Source of the DNA: Excoecaria cochinchinensis
Lineage: Eukaryota; Streptophyta; Magnoliopsida; Malpighiales; Euphorbiaceae
Length of the DNA stretch: 64,000 nt
Assembly: GCA_947683425.1 (NCBI GenBank)
Contig: CANTUQ010000050.1
Span: 12,516,501 to 12,580,500 of the forward strand
Direction: 5' to 3'
Under the pieces are notes generated by a model. It saw only the letters and a program-made list of their open reading frames with translations. It searched no databases and was not told the origin of the DNA. Within the stretch, counting starts at the first letter, position 1; each line of letters starts with the position of its first letter. Made by a program: the position numbers and the translations under genes. Of this stretch, positions 24,001-33,801 are shown one piece after another.

Positions 24001-24748
24001 TTAAATAGCAATTAAAATTTTCGTTATGCAGGCGTCACAAAATTCAATTGAAAATAATTTCATCTCCGACGTTGCTAAAGGACCTTTGCGTACTGTTAAA
24101 TCTTACCCGGTTTATTTCATCAACGGCTTCAAATATCATAAACAATCGCATGGTAACAATAGGGCAACTACAAACAGTGGAGTTTGCATTAAGGGTGAAT
24201 CGATGGATTATTATGGTAAAATTACAGAAATCTTGGCAATTGAATACCCTACTTTGCCAATAAAACATTGTGTGCTATTTAAGTGCGAATGGTTTAATCC
24301 AACACCCAATGTCGGAATCAAAGTCAATTGTGCCTACAACTTGGTCGAAATCAATCAAAGGAGAAGACTTGCTAATTTTGAACCTTTTGTGTTGGCCATG
24401 CAAGCAACTCAGGTGTATTACCTTCCTTTTCCTAGCCTTAGACGAGATAAACTGGATTGGTTGGCAGTTTGTAAAGTAAAACCCAGGGGCATATTTGAAA
24501 TGAAAGCCGCAAGACAAGACAAACGAATTGAAAGCGAGGCGTTTCAAGAAGAGGAGGTGGAGGGTCATGAAATAAATGAAAACTTGCCATACAGGGATAA
24601 TGAACGTTTGAATAGTACGGACAATGAATTTGTTGACATTGGATCTGACGAGGAATCCAAGTCTACATCTGAATTGGAAAGCGAATTTGATTCTAATTAC
24701 TCGAAAAATGAAGAAAATTGTGATAATAATGCAGAGGATAGCGAATAA
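21068..24748 (+). pseudogene. CACTA2 TNP2-type transposase
   Basis: The start MSNMDRSWMYRRLTPDGYIN is chosen because it follows a good acceptor and matches CACTA3's MESLDRSWMYNRW. The transposase-associated domain (LKIRCPCKKCKH) and the start of the catalytic region run to about 21820. A deletion and frameshift there remove the segment after FWGDN. The frame resumes at 21993 (VRLGLSTDGFQPFGQSG, NLPPWMCMKEAYMFLT) and 22338 (CPYCENDSDAF). It continues to 22758-23363 (LDMMHIEKNIFDNIFN, MKSHDCHVFMQRLMP), with stops near 22330, 22612, 22719 and 22732. A DUF4218-type exon (about 23447-23764) has a stop after HVITRS. The DUF4216-type exon (24030-24748, VYFINGFKYHKQSHG) is open and ends in an acidic tail. 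Clearly dead as a transposase. Confidence 0.85.
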
Positions 24749-24909
24749 TTGTTCGCCCACGTGAGTAAAACGCATAATTCTAATATTATTAGTTATTTAT
24801 GTTTCAATTAACTTATATAATTTAGACATTTGCATTATTGACTAAGATAATCATGTATATGTAATAATTTAATGTCTAATTATGATTGTTAATATTTTCA
24901 GGTCAAAAC

Positions 24910-26744
24910 ATGAATAATAGGAGGCGGACAGGATCGATGCAACCTTTGAGGGCCAGGATGCGCTCGTCTATGTCAGGAGCGGACAGTCAAGGGGATGGAT
25001 CATCTCCTGCATCAGCACCTCCCCGTATGGGCATGGCATCTTCATCGCCAATGTATCCATGCCCACCATCCTCGGCTGCAACGACGTCTACCGAAGCACC
25101 TAGTTCAGCGAATCCATCTGAACCATCGCAGCCATCGCCTGATACTGTTGAAGGTCCATTGCCTGGTTCGATTGGCGTTGACGGGCGGATATATATTGTC
25201 ATTGCCGAAAAACAGTGAGTTATATATATTTTTTTTAAAAAATACGCTGTAATAGGTGTATCCATTGTACAATTACATTTTCATTCTCATCCAGATTTAT
25301 CCCCTCTGGTACGTGCTCCCGCACGATGACTGGTACATTCAAGGAGAGATTTGAATTTAACGGATATTTGTGGAAAAATATCTCTCAGGAGACAAAGATG
25401 TTCTACTTTCGAGAGTTTCAGGTAAATAACTTATTTTAAATATTTCGACTTTTTGTATGTTAATTACTATATAATCTAAATTATATATTAATATTGGGAA
25501 TATATATATTATGTGCATCCATTTTGTTCATTACAATTTTTCAGAAAGCTTTTTATTGGAATTCTTCCATCGATCACATCGTCTACGACGTTTGGGAGAA
25601 ACGAGCCCGTGTTCGTTACAAGGATTTTCTTAATAAGCTGCACGCAAAAGGTGAACGACCAAGGTATATAAGTGAAGACATTTGGGCAAACTGGATGCAG
25701 TACTGGTCATCAGCTGAAGCCGTCACCATCGCCGATTGGAATTCCACTAATAGGATGGGAGGACCAGATGGGGTTAGTGTTTTCATACACATTGGAGGAA
25801 CATTATCCCATCAAGAGCATGCTGACAGACTTTTAAGTACTCACATATATCTATCTTCTTAAATGGTAATATTTAGTCCATATTGCATTAGCCTGTTACT
25901 GCATGAACAATTTATTCACCATAATAGTTACAACTCTTGACAATAAACATAACGTTTGATTGAATGAAGGAGGATGGGCAATAAATTGTGAAAGGAGTTT
26001 GATATGAATTTTTATGGGTGATAATATAAATGTAAATGTATTTTCTTGATGTTTGAACAGGAGGTTTGTTAAATATATAGGAAAAATTCTGCCGAAATTT
26101 TTTTAAATTATGGACAACTGTTAGTGTTGGGACTCATATTATTTCTATTACGTTGGCGTTAAATTAACAATACACATCTACATGTATTCTTGTTATTAGG
26201 AGTCTTCTATGGGCCAACAACCTTATCCTCATGAGTTATTTTTACACACTCATATGCGGAATCATGACGTTGTGACATTCGTCAGCGATCGTACTAGACA
26301 AATTCATGTACGCTAATTTCAAAACTTTATATTCATTTACTTTTAACCTCTTAGTTTCATTTTATTATTTACATAACATTTAGTTAATTTTTATTACAGG
26401 AGCGAGTAGTACAGAGTTTTCAGAGTCAGCAGACGGACGGCGATAATATTAATCATGCTCGCGTATATTATGAGGCTTTTTGCAGTAGGGATCGCCGTGG
26501 ACGGGTTTTTGGTTTGGGCTCCTACGCGAATGTTTGTTATTCGCATGCATCCTCCTCCTCCTCGGCTACGGCTACTAGGCTTGCGGCAACTACCAATGAG
26601 GTTATTGAGTTATGCGGTACGGTCGGCGTACTAATGGACCGTATCAATAGGCTGGAGGACTTCATTAGCCGTAGATTACCTGCTGACCACAAGCACCGTC
26701 TGCTGATCATCCGCATTCTCCTCCATCTTAGTTATTATTTTTAG
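24910..26744 (+). pseudogene. CACTA2 second gene (Transposase_24 / TnpA-like), largely open
   Basis: Probable exons are 24910-25215 (MNNRRRTGSMQPLRARMRSS to GSIGVDGRIYIVIAEKQ) and about 25295-25420 (GTFKERFEFNGYLWKN, QETKMFYFREFQ). Next come 25545-25836 (VYDVWEKRARVRYKDF, NWMQYWSSAEAVTIADWN, GGTLSHQEHADRLL), 26203-26308 (PHELFLHTHMRNHDVVTFVS) and 26400-26744. The last exon ends in a heptad-like stretch (TTNEVIELCGTVGVLMDRIN). Each exon is open in frame, so this is the least damaged second gene in the window and could encode a subterminal-repeat-binding protein. It is marked pseudogene because the element's end and its transposase are broken. Exon borders rest on comparison with CACTA1 and CACTA5. 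Confidence 0.65.
26058..26106 (+). other. Conserved intronic motif of CACTA second genes (CACTA2 copy)
   Basis: Reads CAGGAGGTTTGTTAAATATA then TAGGAAAAATTCTGCCGAAA. It lies in the intron before the PHELFLHTHMRN exon, as in CACTA1, CACTA3 and CACTA5. Confidence 0.7.
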
Positions 26745-26925
26745 AATTATTGTCTTTTTTTATTTGTAATCTCACTACACTTTTTATATATTAATACATT
26801 ATAAAATACAATATTTTCATATTTATTTATTGTTTATTTAATTATTTTCATTATATAAAATTAAGAATAATTTAAATTTAATATTATTTATTTTTAATAT
26901 ATTAAAAATAAATACCAATAAAGTA

Positions 26926-27247
26926 GAGACGAAAATTCATTATATAAAATTAAGGAAAATTTAAATTTAATATTATTCATTTTAATATATTAAAAAAATT
27001 CCAATAAAATAGAGACGGAATTTATATTCCGTCTCTAAAAATAGAGACGGAATAAATTATTCCGTCTCTATTTTTAGAGACGGAATTGATTTTGCGTCTC
27101 TAAAAATAGAGACGGAATTGAGTTTCCGTCTCTAAAAATAGAGACGGAAACGTGCGTTCCGTCTCTATTTTTAGAGACCGAAACTCCTCTTCCGTCTCTA
27201 AAAATAGAGACGGAATGAATTATTTCGTCTCTAAAAATAGACGGAGA
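26926..27247. repeat. CACTA2 subterminal repeats, 3' end
   Basis: About fifteen alternating copies of AGAGACGGAA and TTCCGTCTCT, most flanked by TAAAAATA. This is the same family as the 5' end and as CACTA5. Confidence 0.9.
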
Positions 27248-27300
27248 TGTTTCAAGAGTTTTGTAGTTTAGTTGGGTTTAAGGAAATAAGGGAAGTACAC

Positions 27301-27600
27301 GTCATAAAACGGTAACCTAAGTTGCCGTTTTCTGACAGTGGGTCCTACCGAACCCTCTCTTATCATCGCGCAAAACGGTGCGTGTTGGTGTCAGAAAACG
27401 GCAACCTACGTTGCCGTTTTATGACGTGGTGGGTCCCAATTATTCCCCAATCAACGCGCAAAACGGTGCCGTTTTGCGCGTTGAAAAATAAAATTGCCAG
27501 AAAACGGCAACCTAAGTTGCCGTTTTCTGGCAACCTAATGTCAATTCAACGTGGGACCCTCCAAGTCAGAAAACGGCAACTTTGGTTGCCATTTTCTGAC
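27301..27600. repeat. Cluster of five 32-36-bp palindromes
   Basis: The palindromes are at 27301-27336, 27390-27425, 27452-27483, 27496-27531 and 27565-27600. Four share the half-site GTCAGAAAACGGCAAC (ends vary as GTCAT or GCCAG) followed by its inverse. The middle one is AACGCGCAAAACGG with its inverse. Spacers carry GTGGGTCC or its inverse GGGACCC three times. The block lies between CACTA2's eroded right end and epimerase copy B. No coding or transposon end explains it. Confidence 0.85.
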
Positions 27601-28348
27601 ACACCAATTTTCTAAATTTTTTTATTGTAGCCCAATTTTTCCAATTTTTTTACTTTTCACGCCAAACTAAAAAAAATCCCTACATTTATATTCTTTTTGC
27701 CTGGGACCAAGGAGAATAAAACTTTAGATTATAAATTAAAATAAAAAGAAACCAATGTCCATGCACCGCACAGCAGAATAATGGGCTCATAAGTTTTTAC
27801 TCAAAGATAAAGATTAACTTAAACATTTAGGCCTAACTCACCAGCCTGTATTTTTTTTATTTTGCCCATCTCTTACCTTGGGAAAATTCATATTTTTTAT
27901 AGTTTAATTCTACCACTATATACTAGTAGTATTATAATTACAATCCTAATACCAATCACACATTATTTTATATAAAAGTATGGGCATAATCAGGAAATAA
28001 TTTTTCTTATTATAAAGAAATACATATTATATTCTAAAAAATGTCAAATGATTATAATACATAACTTATTATTTATATATATAATACATAAAAACATGCC
28101 TGTAGTTGGCAAAAATTTTCAGTTACATACTTCAATTTTACGAATAATATTTTACGCACCTGAACTTGACAAAAATAATATATATGTTGCCTACTTAAAC
28201 ATAACAATATGCACGCGTTACTCTTTAATATTGAAAAAAAGTGTACATATTACCCTTAAATTCTTTTTATAATCGCATTTTCTTTATTATATTTAGGGGC
28301 CCTAAATTCTTTTTACATGTACATTTTCTTTATTATATTTAGAAGATA

Positions 28349-29338
28349 TAGGAGTGTTCAAAAAATCCGTTAGACTTGGTTAACCGAACTGAATTGTATG
28401 GTTAACGGTTAGTATTTTGCAAAAAACGATAGACTGATTTTTATTTTTAAGCTCATGAAACGGTTAACCGAACCGAAACCGATATATATATAAATACCCC
28501 TATAGTTTATTAATTTTATTTCACTCTTTCTTTCTTTTATTATAATTTTTATTTCATTATTTTCATATTTAATTATTTATATTCCTTTAATTTTCATTTA
28601 CTTTAAAATATTTCAATTTCATTTTAATTTTTTAAAAAATATTTTAGTTAATTTATTAATTATTCAATATATTCATATTTAGTGTTTCTTATTATTTTAT
28701 GATATATCAATTTTTCATTAATTAATTATTAAAATATATTCGAAAAGTTATATAATATTAATATATTAACTAAAATTTTCAAAAAAACTAAATTTTTTAA
28801 TATATATAAAAATAATGTGTTTCAAGTTAAAAACATAAATAAAGAAAATTAGTTGTTAGTATTGGATGTATTTATTTTAATAATTTTTTATTTTTTAAAT
28901 ATTTTTGCTACATTTTTTCATTATTTTAATTATTTTGAAGTTTTTAATTTTTTTAATTGACGATTAGTAAGTGTGACCGTCAATGTAATTAGGGTGATAA
29001 TGACTGGTTAATTTATTTACTTATTAAATCTTAATTTTTAAAAATAAAATTATTTATATCAACTAAAAAACTTTTATTTTAACAATAACAATATTATATT
29101 ATAGTGAAAAAATTTTAATTTTTAAATAACTTAAATATTTTAATTTTTTTATGAATGTATTTTGTAGTTGCAATGGTTAACTGAAAAATATTGATTAACC
29201 AGTCTGAAAATTCGAAACCGATGTATTGATTAACTGATAGTAATAGACTGGTTAATGGTTAGTATTTTTAAAAAATTAAATTTAATAGACTGATTTTTTT
29301 GACTTATATACCGATTAACCGATTTATGAACATCCCTA
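28349..29338. mobile_element. hAT-type MITE, 990 bp
   Basis: The ends TAGGAGTGTTCAAAAAATC and the inverse of TTAGGGATGTTCATAAATC form imperfect terminal repeats. Possible 8-bp flanks AGAAGATA and ACAAAATA agree at six of eight bases. The interior is AT-rich with GGTTAACCGA-type words near both ends. Copy A lacks it at the matching point (about 3620), which supports an insertion. Confidence 0.6.
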
Positions 29339-29915
29339 ACAAAATAATAGGTACATTTTTGTCAAGATCACATGAATTTAATAAAATAAATGCCCATGCT
29401 AAAAGAATTTAAGGACAATAATTACACATTTTGTCAAAATCAAGGTAATGTGTGCACTTTAGTAATAAGTCATTTTTATTAATTCGAATGTGTAAAACGT
29501 TGTTATTCGCAAAGTTGAGATAAATAGCTAATAATTTTTTTTTTAATTTTTTTTTTACAATTGTGTTTTCATGTACTATTCCTGTGTGTCCTATATGCAT
29601 ACATATGCACGCATGCAAGCATACATACCTTGATGCTCGTCCAGGTCCACTTTCTACTAATAAAATAGTTTGAAAAGAGGTGGGCTTTGCCTCCAACCTT
29701 GCCCATTAAGGCCCACCGTCGGTTTTGAAAATTTTAGGGAAAGTAAGCGCCTAGTAAAGTAGTACGTGGAGAAATATAAGGACAAGCGGATATGACGTCG
29801 ACTTTGCCACGCAGACCTTAAGTTGGGAACAAACGCAATCATTAGTTATCTTATACTCGAGGATTACACTCTAAACTCAAAACAAATTGGTCTCTGATTC
29901 TGTGTTTGTTAAGCA

Positions 29916-30490
29916 ATGGCAGATCTCTTTGAACTCAGCAATGGCAAAATGGTTGTCAAGATCAGTAATCTGGGTTGCATCATTACTTCCTTGTCCATAC
30001 CTGACAAAAACAGTAAGTTTCTTCTCTTTTCTTTATTTAATTTATCATTAGCTGCCTGAAACTGGTAATGATATCTAGGTTTCGTTGGATCTTTGAAGGG
30101 AACTTAGATGATGTTGTTCTTGGGTTCGATTCCTTTGAGCCATAACCGGTAATTTTGTTCTTTACATTTCATTTTATGTTCTAATGTGATTGATTGAGGA
30201 TTTGATTGGCATTTTTCACTTTTCCTGCAATACCCATTTGATATTTCTGATTAATTATGTTACTTGTGATCGTTTACAAGGAGTTTATGATTAGTATATT
30301 TCTATTTGTTTTGGGGTAATTCCCTTTTTTTTTTTTGTGTTTCTAAATCTTTGTTTTGAACAGAAAGGAGTTGCACCTTATTTTGGGTGCATTGTGGGAA
30401 GAGTTGCAAACAGTATTGAAAACGGAAAATTTACTCTCAATGGAGTTGAATGCACTTTGCCCCTTAACAGGCCTCCAAACTGTCTTCATG
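29916..30490 (+). pseudogene. Aldose 1-epimerase copy B, exons 1-3 only
   Basis: Exons are at 29916-30012, 30099-30148 and 30364-30490, with splice sites kept. Exon 1 begins MADLFELSNGKMVVKISNLG. Exon 2 has a TAA at 30143-30145 where the intact gene reads Tyr in EPYL. Exon 3 keeps GRVAN but has several amino-acid changes (for example NCLHG for NSLHG). Exons 4 and 5, with the catalytic His and Glu, are absent because the copy ends in intron 3 at the joint with copy C. The promoter with TGACGTCGAC is retained, so a short transcript is possible, but not an enzyme. Confidence 0.9.
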
Positions 30491-31384
30491 GTGAGTGATC
30501 ATCTAAGTCTTCCTACTCTTTTCAATCCTGATGATTTGTTATTCATTTATTTTTCAATGCTTGACTAGGGTTCAAGTTGATAGAAATAAATGAATAAGGG
30601 GAAAAAAGATTAATTTTTTTTTAAGTCACAGCCTATTTTTTTAAGATGATGTTAATTACTGCACCGATGTCTACGAGTTAAAATTGGTTTAGCGCTTATG
30701 GTTTTGGAAGAGCAATGACATAAATTGAAGTGAATGCCTGAATGGTATCTAAAGGCCAGTGGTGTTCATGATGCTCAAATCTTTGTTTTCAGTTGTTTGC
30801 TCTTTTTATCCAGCAACGATACAGTATTTTGAAAACAAACATTTTTCTATGTTAAAGATCAATTGAACATGCTGCGGGATATTACGCTTCCAGGATTTCT
30901 CTGGGTTTGCCTGTCACTGCCTTTTCCTATTTCAAATTTTCACTGAAGGTTTTTGTTTCTCTTTCTTTTGTTTCTTTTGGAATCAAGTTATTAGCCTAAA
31001 GTTTAATTGCCTTATGATGCAGTTCTCATGGTCTCGTTTGTAAAATCTTTGCTTTGCATTCTCAAGATGGTTTGTTCTTGATCAATTTTAGGAAAATTTA
31101 TCTTACAAAAAACAGTAAACTAAACATTTGAAGTTGCTATTTATGTTACATTTAAACACCCAACAATGATTGGTAGTGCCAAATGCTAACATATGTGAAG
31201 TAAGACGCTCCATATCAGCAAGGAATGTCTATATGTAGCATGAATTTTGAGAATATATGTTGACATAAGATTAAGTAGAGTCAAACTTTATATATGAACA
31301 AAGGAGTAATGGCAAGAATAATGGGTTATATATATCATATAACAATATGTAATGGTAGAGAATTGAAGTTAGAGATGAACATAC

Positions 31385-31496
31385 TAGAATTGGCAATGGA
31401 GATATGACTAGTCTCAAAGGGATCAACCCACAATTTTCCCTCGCCACACTTTAATATGCTGGCAGCTAACCGCTTCTGTAGCCTTAGTGAAACCAT
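31385..31496 (-). pseudogene. Orphan duplicate of eL19-like exon 1
   Basis: The 112 nt match 2722-2833 with few changes (for example GGGATCAACCC for GGGATCGACCC). They keep the ATG (31496-31494), the MVSLRLQKRLAAS start and the GTATGTTC donor. No exon 2 follows on the minus strand: copy B's intron-3 sequence lies there instead. It was carried along by the tandem duplication and cannot encode eL19. Confidence 0.85.
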
Positions 31497-31872
31497 TTTC
31501 AGTTATATGATTAATTGCGTCTCTCTGCTTCTTCTATTATATTTACTTAGTTAAATTAAAGGACATTAATTAGACAAGATTTATTTTTATATTTATGGAA
31601 AATAGCTTACCTTGTTACTTGGAAGACAAGCATTAATTCATAAATATCATGGTTATACACTAGTCTACAATTGTGTTTCCATGTACTATTCCTCCTGTAT
31701 ACATACATGGGCACACATTCAAGCAAACAGATACCTTGACGCCCATCAAGGTCCACTTTCTGCTAATAAAATAGTTTGAAAAGAGGTAGGCTTTGCCTTC
31801 AACCTTGCCCATTAAGGCCTACCGTCGGTTTTGAAAATTTTGCGGAAAGTAAGCGCCTACTAAAGTAGTACG

Positions 31873-32373
31873 TAAGGGTGAGCAACAGTCGGTTCGGTTC
31901 AATAACCGAACCAAAATAACCGAAAATCGATTTATTAGGATTTATACAAACCGAACCGAATAGAAATTATATAATAACCGAACTCAAATCGAATTGATAT
32001 TTTCGTTCGGTTTGGTTCAGTTAACCGATAAAATCGAAATTTCAAAATTATAATTTAAAAAATTATCTAAAAATTATAAAAATCTACAAATTATAAAATA
32101 AAAATAAAAACATCCAAATTAAAAAATGTACATATATTTAATTTGAGTTCAAACCCCTTAAATTGAATTAAAAATATAAAAATAAAGTTAATTTTTGTAA
32201 AAATTGAAAAAAATAACATATATTAATCATTATTCGGTTGGTTCGGTATTTTCGGTTTTTGCCTTTCAAAACTGAATCGAACCGAAATTGATATATTTTC
32301 AAAATCGAAACCAAACCAAATTAAAAAAATCGGTCGGTTTGGTTCGGTTTGAACTGAAATTTGCTCACCCCTA
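31873..32373. mobile_element. hAT-type MITE, 501 bp, with 8-bp target duplication
   Basis: The ends are TAAGGGTGAGCAAC and the inverse of TAGGGGTGAGCAAA, flanked by a perfect GTAGTACG (31865-31872 and 32374-32381). The subterminal parts are rich in CGGTTCGGTT and AACCGAACCGAA. Copy B has a single uninterrupted GTAGTACGTGG at the same place. Confidence 0.85.
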
Positions 32374-32554
32374 GTAGTACGTGGAGAAATATAAGGACAA
32401 GCGGATATGACGTCGACATTGCCACGTAGACCTTAAGTTGGGAACAAATGCAATCATTAGTTATCTTATACCTGCGGATTACACTCTAAACTCAAAACAG
32501 ATTGGTCTCTGTTTCTGTGTTTGTTGAGCAATGACAGATCTCTTTGAGCTCAAC

Positions 32555-32934
32555 TAACACAGTGAAAGACACAATAAATCAAATTGGAAAACCTTAAAAG
32601 TCTTACTATGATTATTCCGTTTCAAAAGTTTCACAAATAATGCTATTTATAGGGTTAAAACAAACCCTAGATAAAATAAATCGAAAATTACAAAGAAATC
32701 CTTGAATAAAAACTTTAAGCGGTCTGAAACAGTTCAAAATGATTTAATTTGGGCCCGCCATAAGCGGTTATGGGTTTCACCTGGTAACGAATATAGATCG
32801 CACAAATTACTTCGTTTTGATATGTAGTGGCTCCCGTAACTTAACCCGAGTCAAAAGTTATGACCCTTCAAAATTTTTAATTTTTTTACCGGTCGAATCG
32901 ATTCAGAAAACATTTCGTAAACTGTTTCGCATCA
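32555..32934 (-). mobile_element. Solo LTR in exon 1 of epimerase copy C
   Basis: 380 bp flanked by the 5-bp duplication TCAAC (32550-32554 and 32935-32939), splitting codons of exon 1. On the minus strand it runs from TGATGCGAAACAG to CACTGTGTTA, with CTATAAATAG as a TATA box in the middle, as expected of an LTR read leftward. No internal retrotransposon sequence is present, so an element was inserted and recombined out. Confidence 0.65.
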
Positions 32935-33390
32935 TCAACAATGGAAAAATGGTTGTCAAGATCACTAATCTGGGTTGCACCATTACTTCCTTGTCCATAC
33001 ATGACAAAAATGGTAAAATTTCTTCTCTTTTCTTCATTTTATTTATCATTAGCTGCCTAAAACTGGTAATGATTTATGGGTTTTGTTTGGGTCTTTGAAG
33101 GGAAATTGGCTGATGTTGTTCTTCGGTTTGATTCTCTTGAGCCATATCTGGTAATTTTGTTCTTTTCATTTTATGTTCTAATGTGATTGATTGAGAATTC
33201 GATTATCATTTTGCAATTTTCCTAAAATACCCATTTGATATTTCTGATTAATTATGTTACTTGTGATCATTTACAAAGAGTTTATGATCAGCATATTTCT
33301 TTTTGTTTTGGGGTTGTTACCCTTTTTTTTTGTGTTTTTAAATCTTTGTTTCGAACAGAAAGGGGTTGCACCTTATGTTGGGTGCATTGT

Positions 33391-33786
33391 TGTTGAAGTA
33401 TAAACTTGTTTTAAAAACCCAAGTTTAATTAAAACTCAATCCAAATGATGAAGTCCAGCTCAAAAAACCTTTTAATATTTTTCACATGATGAATTACTGG
33501 TCAAGGGTTAGTTAGATGGCTGAAAATGGTGTTAAAAATGTATGGTTTAATTTTATGTGGTATGTGTAAGTCTTAGTTAGGTGTGCATTAGGTATGTTTA
33601 TATGGCTTGTATTAATCTTATGTTAATATAAATACCCCCTTCCTCTTTGCAATGTATAATAAGAAGAAGAAAAAAAAAAGAAAGAAGAAGAAAAATTCAG
33701 TAATAAGAATTTGAGAGAGTTACAGAAATTGTTCTTGAGTGTTTTTGAGTTTTTACTTCGATTTTGATATTCATTTTTTTCCAACA
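33391..33786 (+). repeat. Copia1 5' LTR
   Basis: Starts TGTTGAAGTATAAAC and ends TTTTTTTCCAACA. It has a TATAAATACC promoter box at about 33628, followed by a purine-rich AAGAAGAAG stretch. Confidence 0.92.
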
Positions 33787-33789
33787 TAG

Positions 33790-33801
33790 TGGTATCAAAG
33801 C
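33790..33801 (+). other. Copia1 primer-binding site
   Basis: TGGTATCAAAGC, three bases after the 5' LTR, is one base different from the usual initiator-methionine tRNA complement TGGTATCAGAGC. Confidence 0.85.

Larger units (their letters stand above)
18824..27268 (+). mobile_element. CACTA2, CACTA transposon with intact left end and eroded right end
   Basis: The left end CACTACAAGAAAATTGTG starts in the receptor-like gene after AGA (18821-18823). Genes read on the plus strand: leader, TNP2, then the second gene, with AGAGACGG-type subterminal repeats at both ends (18842-19360 and 26926-27247). On the right the repeats fade into GTTTTGTAGTTT near 27257-27268, a poor match to TTTTCTTGTAGTG. 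No AGA duplication follows. The right boundary is therefore approximate, and the end has probably been deleted or rearranged. Confidence 0.85.
27680..31120 (+). repeat. Duplicated segment, copy B
   Basis: Homologous to 3066-5274 of copy A: upstream DNA, promoter, epimerase exons 1-3 and part of intron 3. The left edge is lost at the palindrome-bearing block. A 990-bp MITE has been added in the upstream part. The right edge passes directly into copy C at AGTAAACTAAAC. Confidence 0.85.
31112..33390 (+). repeat. Duplicated segment, copy C (left part)
   Basis: Homologous to copy A from about 2511 onward: eL19-like exon 1 and flank, then the promoter and epimerase exons 1-3. Most of the interval matching 3000-3750 of copy A is missing (joint near 31670). 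It is interrupted by a hAT MITE, a solo LTR and, in exon 3, by Copia1. The rest of the copy reappears at 47230-47512 and 55309-55514. Confidence 0.85.

Noticed and set aside
27322..27615. 97-codon open frame over the palindrome cluster
   Set aside because: Peptide repeats (FSDNGNLRCRF-like) follow from the palindromes; no family recognised and no start context.
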